From positions 434,001-498,000 of the forward strand of contig NZ_JAGGKR010000001.1 in NCBI RefSeq assembly GCF_017873855.1: a DNA stretch of 64,000 bases, in the 5' to 3' direction. This document shows positions 33,295-40,903 of this stretch, one piece after another (position 1 is the stretch's first letter; the number at the start of each line of letters is the position of its first letter). The translations under genes and the position numbers were made by a program. Below the pieces are notes generated by a model. The model had not been told where the DNA came from and did not search any database. It saw only the letters and a list, made by a program, of their open reading frames with translations. The stretch comes from Methanolinea mesophila (GTDB lineage Archaea > Halobacteriota > Methanomicrobia > Methanomicrobiales > Methanospirillaceae).

Positions 33295-34473
33295 TCACAA
33301 ATACCAACAGAGAGGGTCGTCCCCGCCTATCTGCCCCGTCTCGTGATATGCCCTTACCCTGCACCCTCCTCCACAGGTGTCGACCGAGGGACAGCCCCTG
33401 CATTTTCCGGTAAGGATATTCGCATTGTTCCTGAATATACCGAGAACGGGATTCTCCTCGTCCCGCCACAAGGTGCTGAACGGTCGTTCGCGGACGTTCC
33501 CGATCAGAAAACCCTCCTCCTGGGCAAACTGGCAGGGATAGACATTCCCCAGGTGATCGATGTTGGCCACCCGCCGGCCCGCACTGCACCCGGCCCCCAT
33601 GCACCTGGCGAGAGTCCGGGCATGTCCACTCTCACCTTCATTGTCCTCATCCATTCTTTGCAGGATATGGACCAGATCCTGGGGAGCGTCGACGGTGAGA
33701 ATCTCCATCTCGCCCGGCTCGAGCATCCTGGCCCATAGGTACAGCAGCTCGAGCGCCGACTTCGCCTCGCCGGGGGTGAGTTGCGAGCCGTTCGCAAGTT
33801 CCCTTCCCCTTCCGCTGGGGACGAGCCAATAGAGGCAGAACCGCGGGACACCAAGGTCCCTGGCCATGCGGAGTACTTCCTCGAGCCCGGAAACGTTCTC
33901 CCTTGTCGCGGTGAACCGTATCCCGCACTTCAGGTCCGCGTCCAGGCAGTTCCGGATCCCCTGCACGGCCCGGTCGAAACTTCCCGGGACATTCCTCTGC
34001 CGGTCGTGGACCTCCGGCCCGGGCCCGTCGATGGATACGCCCGCATACTCGATACCGGTCTCTTTCAGCCGGGCCGCCACCCGGGGAGTGATCAGGGTGC
34101 CGTTGGTGCTCAGGGCCAGTTTGATCCCCTTCGCTCTGGCATGTCCGGCAAGCTCCCAGAAATCGTCCCGCAGGAGAGGTTCGCCCCCCGAGAGGAGGAT
34201 GAGGGGGACCCCCATACCGGCGAGGTCGTCGATCACGTGCATCGCCTCATTTGTCCCAAGTTCGAGCGCGGTGCCCGCCCTCGGACCAGAGGAGTTGTAA
34301 CAGTGGAGGCAGGAGAGATTGCACCGGGTGGTGAGGTTCCAGAACACCACCGGGGCATCCACCTTCGAAAATGCGAGATACCGGGAGGGGATCTCCCCGA
34401 AGGGTGCCGAACGGTGTTTGATCACCTCGCTCACTGTACCGCTCCCGTGGATCATCTGCGTTATCCGGTTCAT
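33295..34473 (-). CDS. ahbC: AhbC: radical SAM enzyme of the siroheme-to-heme b pathway
   Basis: 392 residues. Radical SAM motif Cys51-Cys55-Cys58 (CNLSCLHC), and a C-terminal SPASM-like Cys cluster (GNVYPCQF, CRGCPSVDTCGGGCR) for an auxiliary cluster. The pattern fits AhbC, which removes acetate side chains of 12,18-didecarboxysiroheme to give iron-coproporphyrin III. Identification rests on the operon, which has all four Ahb activities, and on motifs; NirJ for heme d1 is a close relative. It is the last gene of the heme operon, overlapping the gene before it by 4 nt. Confidence 0.85.
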   Translation of the reverse strand: MNRITQMIHGSGTVSEVIKHRSAPFGEIPSRYLAFSKVDAPVVFWNLTTRCNLSCLHCYNSSGPRAGTALELGTNEAMHVIDDLAGMGVPLILLSGGEPLLRDDFWELAGHARAKGIKLALSTNGTLITPRVAARLKETGIEYAGVSIDGPGPEVHDRQRNVPGSFDRAVQGIRNCLDADLKCGIRFTATRENVSGLEEVLRMARDLGVPRFCLYWLVPSGRGRELANGSQLTPGEAKSALELLYLWARMLEPGEMEILTVDAPQDLVHILQRMDEDNEGESGHARTLARCMGAGCSAGRRVANIDHLGNVYPCQFAQEEGFLIGNVRERPFSTLWRDEENPVLGIFRNNANILTGKCRGCPSVDTCGGGCRVRAYHETGQIGGDDPLCWYL

Positions 34474-34955
34474 TCCTGCTCCTTTCTGTTCCGGAGACTC
34501 CCGGTAGGCGATCTCTTGTACTCAGCCCCGCTGAACAGCACCAGGTAGGTATCTATTCCCGTGTCGGCCGCGATTTCCGCGACCTCGTTGCAGAGATCCT
34601 CTCTTCGCCGCGAATGATGGACGGTATAGAGCTCATAATCCCAGCGACCCGGGACGGGTCTCCGGCGGTAGCAGTGAGTAACTCCGGGAAACTCCGCCAC
34701 CCTTGCACCGAGCGACGACACGTCTGCCTGGTGAACATCCCATGCAACCAGCGCATTTGCAGTGATCCCGGCCTTTCGCTGGTCGATCCTCGCCCGGAAC
34801 CTCCGGATCACTCCCTGTGTGCGAAGGATCTGCAGTCTCCGGATGACCTCCGATTCCGGGATACCCGTTCTCCTTCCGATCTCCCTGTAGGGATGATCCG
34901 AGAGCGGGATCCCCCCCTCGATCTCCATCAATAGCATCCTGTCCGTGTTATCCAT
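34470..34955 (-). CDS. ahbB: AhbB-type siroheme decarboxylase subunit
   Basis: 161 residues from ATG 34955; the frame extends to 34988 but ATG 34955 overlaps the preceding stop by 8 nt. Lrp/AsnC-like fold: N-terminal winged helix (IGRRTGIPESEVIRRLQIL) and C-terminal ferredoxin-like domain with THCYRRRPVPGRWDYELYTV, the signature seen in NirG/H and AhbB. With AhbA it decarboxylates siroheme at C12 and C18. The A/B labels follow this motif and may be exchanged. It lies between ahbA and ahbC in the operon. Confidence 0.82.
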   Translation of the reverse strand: MDNTDRMLLMEIEGGIPLSDHPYREIGRRTGIPESEVIRRLQILRTQGVIRRFRARIDQRKAGITANALVAWDVHQADVSSLGARVAEFPGVTHCYRRRPVPGRWDYELYTVHHSRRREDLCNEVAEIAADTGIDTYLVLFSGAEYKRSPTGSLRNRKEQE

Positions 34956-35436
34956 GTTGCTCGTCTCCGTCGAACCTGAACCGCACATCTACCTTGTACC
35001 GGTCGAGAGTGACCAGGTTGAGCACCTTTTCGTCGGGTAGCCCGGTCTTCGCGATGATCTCCCCCACCAGCCTGACGCATTCGTCCTCGTCCCGGGTGCT
35101 GAGCGTGAACCATACGTTGTAGTCGTGCTCCCGCTGGTAATTATGGGAGACCTGGGGATATTCGTTGATTATCGTCACCACCCGGGGAATATCGCATGCA
35201 GGCACCTGCATTGCCACGAGGGTCGAATACCGGAGTCCAATCTTCCCGGTCTCGAGAATGGGGGAGATGCTCCGGATTATTCCGCGGGACTGGAGATCCC
35301 GGACCCTGGAGAGCACTTCGCTGCCGGGCAGTCCGAGTCTCCCGCCGAGCGCATCCCATGGTGACGGGATAAGGGGGAATTCCTCCTGGAGCAGGTCGAG
35401 AACCTTCAGGTCGACCGGATCAGGGAATTGTTTCAT
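34948..35436 (-). CDS. ahbA: AhbA-type siroheme decarboxylase subunit
   Basis: 162 residues. N-terminal winged helix (LGGRLGLPGSEVLSRVRDLQ) and a C-terminal domain with SHNYQREHDYNVWFTL, the motif of the NirD/L and AhbA group. It is expected to form a heterodimer with the next gene product and decarboxylate siroheme to 12,18-didecarboxysiroheme. Starts overlap the ahbD stop by 4 nt. AhbA-like proteins look like Lrp regulators, but the strict neighbourhood with two heme radical SAM enzymes favours the enzyme over a regulator. Confidence 0.82.
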   Translation of the reverse strand: MKQFPDPVDLKVLDLLQEEFPLIPSPWDALGGRLGLPGSEVLSRVRDLQSRGIIRSISPILETGKIGLRYSTLVAMQVPACDIPRVVTIINEYPQVSHNYQREHDYNVWFTLSTRDEDECVRLVGEIIAKTGLPDEKVLNLVTLDRYKVDVRFRFDGDEQHG

Positions 35437-36533
35437 GATATCGGCCCCTTTTCGTCACCCGGAATATACGGGCACCAGGGCTCCTCGTCGAGATAGTGAT
35501 CCCCGGAAAGGGATGATCCATGTGGGGTGATCCGGCCGCTATTATTCCACAAGCCGTAGGCCCGTGCCCTGCATCCCCCGCAAAGACGCCTGTACTCGCA
35601 CCTTCCACATTTCCCCCGGAGCCTCGTGAAATCCCTGAGATCCCGGAGTATCTCTGACCGGTACCATATCTCCCTGAAAGGCGTCGAAAGGATATTGCCG
35701 CAGCTGATCGGAAGATACGGGCATGGAGTGACGTCTCCGGTCGGCGTGATCCGGCAATAACTCTTCCCGGCGATGCATCCTCTCCCCCATTCTTCAAGCG
35801 GAAGTCCCATCTTCCGCGCGATCCGGATGAACTGCGGGGCACACGTGGGTCGGATGTGCACACCTGGCGCATTGATCGCGAGCACCTCGCGGATCATCGT
35901 TTCATACATTGCGGGAGTAACGTCCGTCATGGTCCCCCCCCTTCCGGTCGGCACCAGGAAGAAGACCTGGAAATCAGTGACTCCGAGGTTCCTCCCCATA
36001 GATATGATATCATGGATCTCCCGGAAGTTCTCCCAGGTGACGGTAGTATGGATCTGGACTCCAAGCCCCGCTCTGACCGAACCCCTGACTGCCTCGACCG
36101 CTTTCCCGAAGGCGCCCTCAACCCCGCGGAACCCGTCGTGAACTTCGGGCGAGCAGGAATCCAGGCTGATTGCTATCTTTTTCAACCCGGCCCGACGAAG
36201 CTTGGCTGCCATATCTTCGTCGACGAGGTACCCGCAGCTGCCCATTACCATTCGAAGACCTCGTCCGGTTCCGAACCTTATGATCTCGAAGATATCTTCT
36301 CTCATCGTAGGTTCCCCCCCGCTCAGGATTACCACAGGACGCGAGAGAGATATTATCCGTTCAATCACCTCTTCCGCTTCGGTCGTGGAGAGTTCTCCCT
36401 GAACGGGGTCTCCTGCAGAGATATAACAATGCGGGCATTTCAGCATGCACCTCGTGGTAAGATTCCATGAAATTATGCGGGGCGCTTCAGGGGGTTGTCC
36501 TAATTCCACGGGACCATCATAACCGGGATGCAT
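35433..36533 (-). CDS. ahbD: AhbD: heme b synthase (radical SAM)
   Basis: 366 residues. Radical SAM Cys29-Cys33-Cys36 (CMLKCPHC) and a SPASM-like C-terminus (CGRCEYRRLCGGCRARAYG, plus WCPY at the end). AhbD oxidatively decarboxylates two propionates of iron-coproporphyrin III to vinyl groups, yielding heme b. AhbC and AhbD are homologous; this one is assigned D because its C-terminus and its position before ahbA match known archaeal clusters, though exchange is possible. The start overlaps the end of the permease gene by 17 nt. Confidence 0.82.
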   Translation of the reverse strand: MHPGYDGPVELGQPPEAPRIISWNLTTRCMLKCPHCYISAGDPVQGELSTTEAEEVIERIISLSRPVVILSGGEPTMREDIFEIIRFGTGRGLRMVMGSCGYLVDEDMAAKLRRAGLKKIAISLDSCSPEVHDGFRGVEGAFGKAVEAVRGSVRAGLGVQIHTTVTWENFREIHDIISMGRNLGVTDFQVFFLVPTGRGGTMTDVTPAMYETMIREVLAINAPGVHIRPTCAPQFIRIARKMGLPLEEWGRGCIAGKSYCRITPTGDVTPCPYLPISCGNILSTPFREIWYRSEILRDLRDFTRLRGKCGRCEYRRLCGGCRARAYGLWNNSGRITPHGSSLSGDHYLDEEPWCPYIPGDEKGPIS

Positions 36534-37116
36534 ACATCACCACTCCCAGGTATGCTATCCCTACAACTACAAACGGGATAATCCCTGTCACGGTTAATTC
36601 GGCGGCTCCTATCACATACCCCATCGGGAAAAGCGCTCCTACCGGGTTCTGGGTTATCCCAAGGAGGACCAGAGGGAGCGTAACGAGTATTGCGAAGAGA
36701 TGGACGCTCCCCAGGGTCCTGGCGACAAGCCCGACTAATGTGCCACTAATCGCCGCGAGAATAAGGGAGAGTTCGGCGAAGGGAATGATCAGCGCGCCTT
36801 CGAAGAATGCACCGGCAAGCATCGCAGGCAGAAACTGGGCAGTATAGAGCAGCACGTAATTTGCAGTATATGCCGAAAAAATCTCATTCTTCGGTCGCTC
36901 GCTTACCACAAGACGGCGGAACATCCCGCTTAGTCTCAGTTTCACAAGATTGATCGCCGTTCCGGCGACCACTACGAAGATGAGCAGCACTGTGAGAACC
37001 AGCCCGGAATATCCCCATAACCCTGCCACCAGGACCGCGGCTGCCGGGACGATCATCCTCCCCGCCAATCGCAGGGGATGGCCAGTGTACTCTTTCATCA
37101 GCGGGGTCCACATCAT
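36517..37116 (-). CDS. ABC-type permease subunit of the heme operon
   Basis: 199 residues, polytopic with about five to six helices (about 24-55, 80-105, 108-150, 155-175, 178-198). It overlaps the ATPase gene by 4 nt and the heme synthase gene by 17 nt. The pairing of ATPase and small permease suggests an ABC-2-type exporter, possibly for heme or a heme precursor. It is smaller than most ABC-2 permeases and no characteristic cytochrome c maturation (CcmB/C) motif such as WWD is visible. Function is inferred from context. Confidence 0.75.
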   Translation of the reverse strand: MMWTPLMKEYTGHPLRLAGRMIVPAAAVLVAGLWGYSGLVLTVLLIFVVVAGTAINLVKLRLSGMFRRLVVSERPKNEIFSAYTANYVLLYTAQFLPAMLAGAFFEGALIIPFAELSLILAAISGTLVGLVARTLGSVHLFAILVTLPLVLLGITQNPVGALFPMGYVIGAAELTVTGIIPFVVVGIAYLGVVMYASRL

Positions 37117-38078
37117 CGCTTTTCGAACCTCGTTCTGGCTTCATCTACTACCGATACGGTGATCCGCGAATAGCCTTTATCCCGGGCATATTTTTCCACA
37201 AGTTTCCTTACCATCGGCCGGACGAATGCCGGAGCCCGGGAGACCTTTTCCTCTGCATCGCGGGTCCAGAACTCGTCTGTTGCCCCGGGATCACCGAATA
37301 CCTCGATGGTGCGTGGTACGCCGAACGGGAGCATCTTGGCAATAAGCGGGGGAAGATCCTCGATCCGTTCCAGGTGCTCGGTGAAAACCTGATCCCCGGT
37401 CGAGATCGTGACCGGGATGAGATCCTGCTCAAGCTCGGTGACGGAGCCGACCTCCTTCAGTCCTTCCCCGGTCAGGTGAAAAATCCGGTCTCCGTGGCGG
37501 ATTTCACTTATCCTGTTCGTCCCGTAGAGAACCGCGGCCCCCTCCCGGGCCCGTTCCCCGGCAAGCGAGAAGAAACGGGTTCTTGTATCGGAATCAAGTC
37601 CCAGTGACGGTTCGTCATACAGGAGGACCGGCTTTCCGCTTACAAGGGATTCGGCGAGCATGAGCTTGCGCTTCATCCCCAGGGAATAGCTCCCGGCAGG
37701 ACCCGAGGGGTCCAGGTCAAGGATCTTGAAAATCCGGTCGGAATCGTCCAGTTTCGTCAGGGCGTATATTTTTTTGAAAAATTCGAGATTGTCCCATCCG
37801 TTCACGTTCTCGAAATGGGAATTTTCATCGAAAACCGGAAAAATCCTGGCCCTGACGGTCTCCCGTTCGCGGTCCCCGTCGGCTCCGAGGATCAGGAAAC
37901 GTCCGCCCGAGGGGCGGCAGGTCGTTGAAAGGACGTTGAATAATGTCGATTTTCCCGTACCATTCTTTCCATAGATACAGCAGATCTCCCCGGGGTCAAC
38001 GGTGAAGGTGAGATCCCTGACTCCCTTCCCGCCGGGATACGTGTAAGCCAGGCTTTCCACGGCCACCGCAGGGATCAT
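37113..38078 (-). CDS. ABC transporter ATPase fused to a PCP_red-like domain
   Basis: 321 residues from ATG 38078, whose ATGA overlaps the upstream stop. ABC ATPase domain about 1-215: Walker A GKNGTGKST (37-45), signature YSLGMKRK (131-138), Walker B VLLYDEPS (151-158). A connector (about 216-265) leads to residues 268-321, which match the small PCP_red domain from the C-terminus of the light-independent protochlorophyllide reductase subunit (FW..DAEEKVSRAPAFVRPM, then EKYARDKGYSRITV). This domain on an ABC ATPase is not known to me. It may sense or bind a tetrapyrrole or iron-sulfur ligand to gate transport. Confidence 0.82.
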   Translation of the reverse strand: MIPAVAVESLAYTYPGGKGVRDLTFTVDPGEICCIYGKNGTGKSTLFNVLSTTCRPSGGRFLILGADGDRERETVRARIFPVFDENSHFENVNGWDNLEFFKKIYALTKLDDSDRIFKILDLDPSGPAGSYSLGMKRKLMLAESLVSGKPVLLYDEPSLGLDSDTRTRFFSLAGERAREGAAVLYGTNRISEIRHGDRIFHLTGEGLKEVGSVTELEQDLIPVTISTGDQVFTEHLERIEDLPPLIAKMLPFGVPRTIEVFGDPGATDEFWTRDAEEKVSRAPAFVRPMVRKLVEKYARDKGYSRITVSVVDEARTRFEKR

Positions 38079-39280
38079 ATCCCGAATTTCTCCCTCGCGC
38101 CGTCCATTATCTCGGGAGTGATGATAAAAACCCCAAGCTCGCGTGCGTACCGTTCTATCGCAAGCACCGCCATACTCCGGGCGAAGGGAGGTACATTCTC
38201 GATACGGGCACTGGCCTCCTCGGTCCACTCGAGTGACCCGCCTGCGGGGCAGGGAACGGAAGCAGGCTCACCTGAGGGGATCTTCCCCGGGATTTGTGCC
38301 CATCCACCGACTACCAGGACGTTCGCACCGGTATTCCTCACCACCCTTTCAGCTGTTGATCCGATATCGGAATAGCTGCCCTTGTGCATACCGGAACGGC
38401 TCACTACCACAAGGTCATACCCGCCCTGCTCCGCTTCACGGCAGATCTCGTTCCAGGGCACGCCTTCTTTCCGCACCGGATTCACCCGCGAACATCCCGA
38501 GTCGCGAGCGACCTCACACCCCCGGTCCAGATATTTCCGGTAAAGTTCGGCGAGGCTCCGATCGATTATGGTGTTGTGGAGCGTTTCCTGCTCGTTGAAC
38601 CTGAACACCTTGCCCGCCTCCTCGGAAAGGACCCGGGAGAGGAGGGAGAATACCGTGCGGTGCAACTGGGGGTTGAAGACCGATATGAGCGTGACCTCCC
38701 CGTTCATCATCGATGCGAGTCCTGAGCCTGTCTTCACGGCTCCGAAGGACTCCTCGCTCCCGTCAATCCCGACAAGAACCTTCCGGGGTATCCTGTCGTT
38801 CCTGATTATCAGGAGGTCGCACCCCGCGTGGCGGAGCACGGATGAAGCGGTTCCGCCGAGCGTGCGCGTCCCCTCTACCGTGCCAAGCCCTTGTGCACCC
38901 ATGATGAAGAGGTCATGACTTCTGGTCGCTTCGATCAGGATATCCGCGTTTTTTCCGTCTTTCAGGACCTCTCTCAACGGTATCTTCTCACCGGCACACT
39001 TCTCCGAGAGTCCCTTCATGTATTCAAGAGAGATTATCTCCAGCCCCCGTTCGATCAGGACCGAATGGATCCTTCTCTGGTAGTCCAGCTGGTCCTCATC
39101 CTGGTAGCGGGGGGGGAGGTAGGGCTCCAGTGCCCCGAATCTCGCGCGATGAAATCTTCCCGAATAGACATGATATCCCGAAACAGCCGCATGGAACTGT
39201 TTTGCAATCTCCACCCCGATCGTTTCGGAAGCATGAGAGCACGGGGATTTGTCCACTGCGATCGCGATATCACTGTACAT
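38075..39280 (-). CDS. Tandem universal-stress-protein with C-terminal PCP_red-like domain
   Basis: 401 residues from ATG 39280. Two UspA-type nucleotide-binding domains (about 1-162 and 164-328), with the pattern GAQGLG..GGTASSVLRH in the first and SRSGM..GSTAERVVRN in the second. A linker and a PCP_red-like domain follow (about 351-401: EWTEEASARIENVPPFARSM, then ERYARELGVFIITP). The same tail is found on the next gene product. This is the first gene of the seven-gene heme operon, overlapping the ATPase gene by 4 nt. Possible role: regulator or carrier linking nucleotide state to heme handling; inference only. Confidence 0.82.
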   Translation of the reverse strand: MYSDIAIAVDKSPCSHASETIGVEIAKQFHAAVSGYHVYSGRFHRARFGALEPYLPPRYQDEDQLDYQRRIHSVLIERGLEIISLEYMKGLSEKCAGEKIPLREVLKDGKNADILIEATRSHDLFIMGAQGLGTVEGTRTLGGTASSVLRHAGCDLLIIRNDRIPRKVLVGIDGSEESFGAVKTGSGLASMMNGEVTLISVFNPQLHRTVFSLLSRVLSEEAGKVFRFNEQETLHNTIIDRSLAELYRKYLDRGCEVARDSGCSRVNPVRKEGVPWNEICREAEQGGYDLVVVSRSGMHKGSYSDIGSTAERVVRNTGANVLVVGGWAQIPGKIPSGEPASVPCPAGGSLEWTEEASARIENVPPFARSMAVLAIERYARELGVFIITPEIMDGAREKFGI

Positions 39281-39445
39281 ATAACACCGGATAAAGATGG
39301 ATTCGCCGGAATTCCCTGGCGTTAGTTCATTCTGGTAATAATGAGTGTTCTGTAATAAAAGCTCTGCTCCTACATTCCCCGGCAAGGCTGCGATTCAGGA
39401 ACAGGACTAATTTTAATACACTTCCCGGGAAGAGTGAGGGATACC

Positions 39446-40789
39446 ATGCCGGGCGCGAGGCGAAGTAAGGGGCTGAGTATCGCCGCTGCAATAGCATTTG
39501 CTGTGGGAAACATGGTCGGTGCGGGGGTGTTCGTGCTAAGTGGCCTCGTCGTAGGGGTCGCGGGGCCCTCGGCGATCCTCTCATACCTTTTTTGCGGAAT
39601 AATCGTAGCCTTTTCAGGCATTTCCTATGCAGCCCTGGCATCGATATTCCCCGAAGACGGCGGGGGATATTTGTTCGCACGGAGGATGCTCGGAGCATTC
39701 CCCGGATTCATCGCCGGGTGGGCGATGTACATCAGTCTCACCATCGCATCCGCCTTTGTCCTGCTGGGCTTTGGCATTTATTTCAACCTGCTCCTGGGGA
39801 CGTCAGTCGACCCCAGGCTCTTCGCTCTCGGCGGCATCGTGGTCCTCGCGGGCCTGAACCTCCGCGGCTTGTCGGAAGCCGGAAAATTCGAGATAGGTCT
39901 TGTGGCCTCGAAGATCGCCATCCTGTCCGGGCTCATCGCAGTGGGACTCTTTCACATCACTCGCACGGATTTCGTGCCCTTCTTCGATTCGGGAATAGGA
40001 GGGATGATTCAGGGGATGACCATGGTTTTTTTTGCCTATATCGGGTTCCAGGTCGTTGCCCTCATGGGGGGAGAGGTGAAGGAATCCTCCCGGAACGTCC
40101 CTCTGGCCACGCTAATCTCGATCGGCATCGTCGCGATCATTTACATAGGGGTAATCGTGGCCCTTCTTTCTGCACATCTACCCTCTTACGGCAGCCAGAG
40201 CGTGTTCGATGCGTCGGTCGTGCTCTTTGGGGGGGCCGGTGCAGCAGTGGTCGCGCTTGGTGCGGTGTTCTCCACGCTTTCGTCCGCGAACGCAAACGTT
40301 ATAGGGGCATCCAGAATCATCATGGAAATGGCAAGCGAACGGCAGGTCCCCGGAAGGTTTGCACGTCTTTCCGCCGGGGGGCAGCCGGCGAATTCCATTA
40401 TTATCGGCGCGATCCTGGCAACTGCCCTGATCCTGTATGGAAACCTCAATTTCGTGGTGGACCTGACAAACGTAACCACCCTGGTGACCATGGCCCTGGT
40501 GAATATCAGTGCGTTCCTGCTGGTTCGCAGGGAAAATCTTGTACCACCTGAAAGGACATACTTCAGGATACCCCTGGGAGTAGTCATCCCTGCTGCAGGT
40601 GCGATCTCCTGTGTCCTGTTTATGGTGACGCTCGCCCCACTCACCATACTGGTGGGGTTCATCGTTCTTTTCGCAGGTTCTGCGATATATCTGATGGAGG
40701 ATACACCCCGGGGAGAGAGGATCGTGAGAGAGATACGGGACCGGCTGGGAAGGCGGGACGGGTCGGAACTGCCACAAAAATCTCCCTGA
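39446..40789 (+). CDS. APC-superfamily amino acid/polyamine permease
   Basis: 447 residues from ATG 39446 (GTG 39434 is less likely); GAGTGAGGG lies about 8 nt upstream. About twelve membrane helices; the first contains the APC substrate-binding unwound motif GNMVGAGVFVLSGL (about residues 23-36). Later helices have the family's FFAYIGFQ pattern. It exchanges or takes up amino acids with protons or other ions. It is divergent from the heme operon. The substrate cannot be told from sequence. Confidence 0.9.
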   Translation: MPGARRSKGLSIAAAIAFAVGNMVGAGVFVLSGLVVGVAGPSAILSYLFCGIIVAFSGISYAALASIFPEDGGGYLFARRMLGAFPGFIAGWAMYISLTIASAFVLLGFGIYFNLLLGTSVDPRLFALGGIVVLAGLNLRGLSEAGKFEIGLVASKIAILSGLIAVGLFHITRTDFVPFFDSGIGGMIQGMTMVFFAYIGFQVVALMGGEVKESSRNVPLATLISIGIVAIIYIGVIVALLSAHLPSYGSQSVFDASVVLFGGAGAAVVALGAVFSTLSSANANVIGASRIIMEMASERQVPGRFARLSAGGQPANSIIIGAILATALILYGNLNFVVDLTNVTTLVTMALVNISAFLLVRRENLVPPERTYFRIPLGVVIPAAGAISCVLFMVTLAPLTILVGFIVLFAGSAIYLMEDTPRGERIVREIRDRLGRRDGSELPQKSP

Positions 40790-40903
40790 TAATTGCCAAC
40801 GGGTGACACCCCCGGTTCGGAAAACATTCCGGGCGGTAATTATATCGTCATTTAATTTATCTATACCTCGTAAACGTGGATTCATGGGAGGCGTTGAAGG
40901 GTC

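Noticed and set aside
34470-35436. Two Lrp/AsnC transcription regulators
   Set aside because: They have the winged-helix look, but the C-terminal NYQREHDYNVWF and CYRRRPVPGRWDY motifs and the two radical SAM neighbours identify siroheme decarboxylase subunits.
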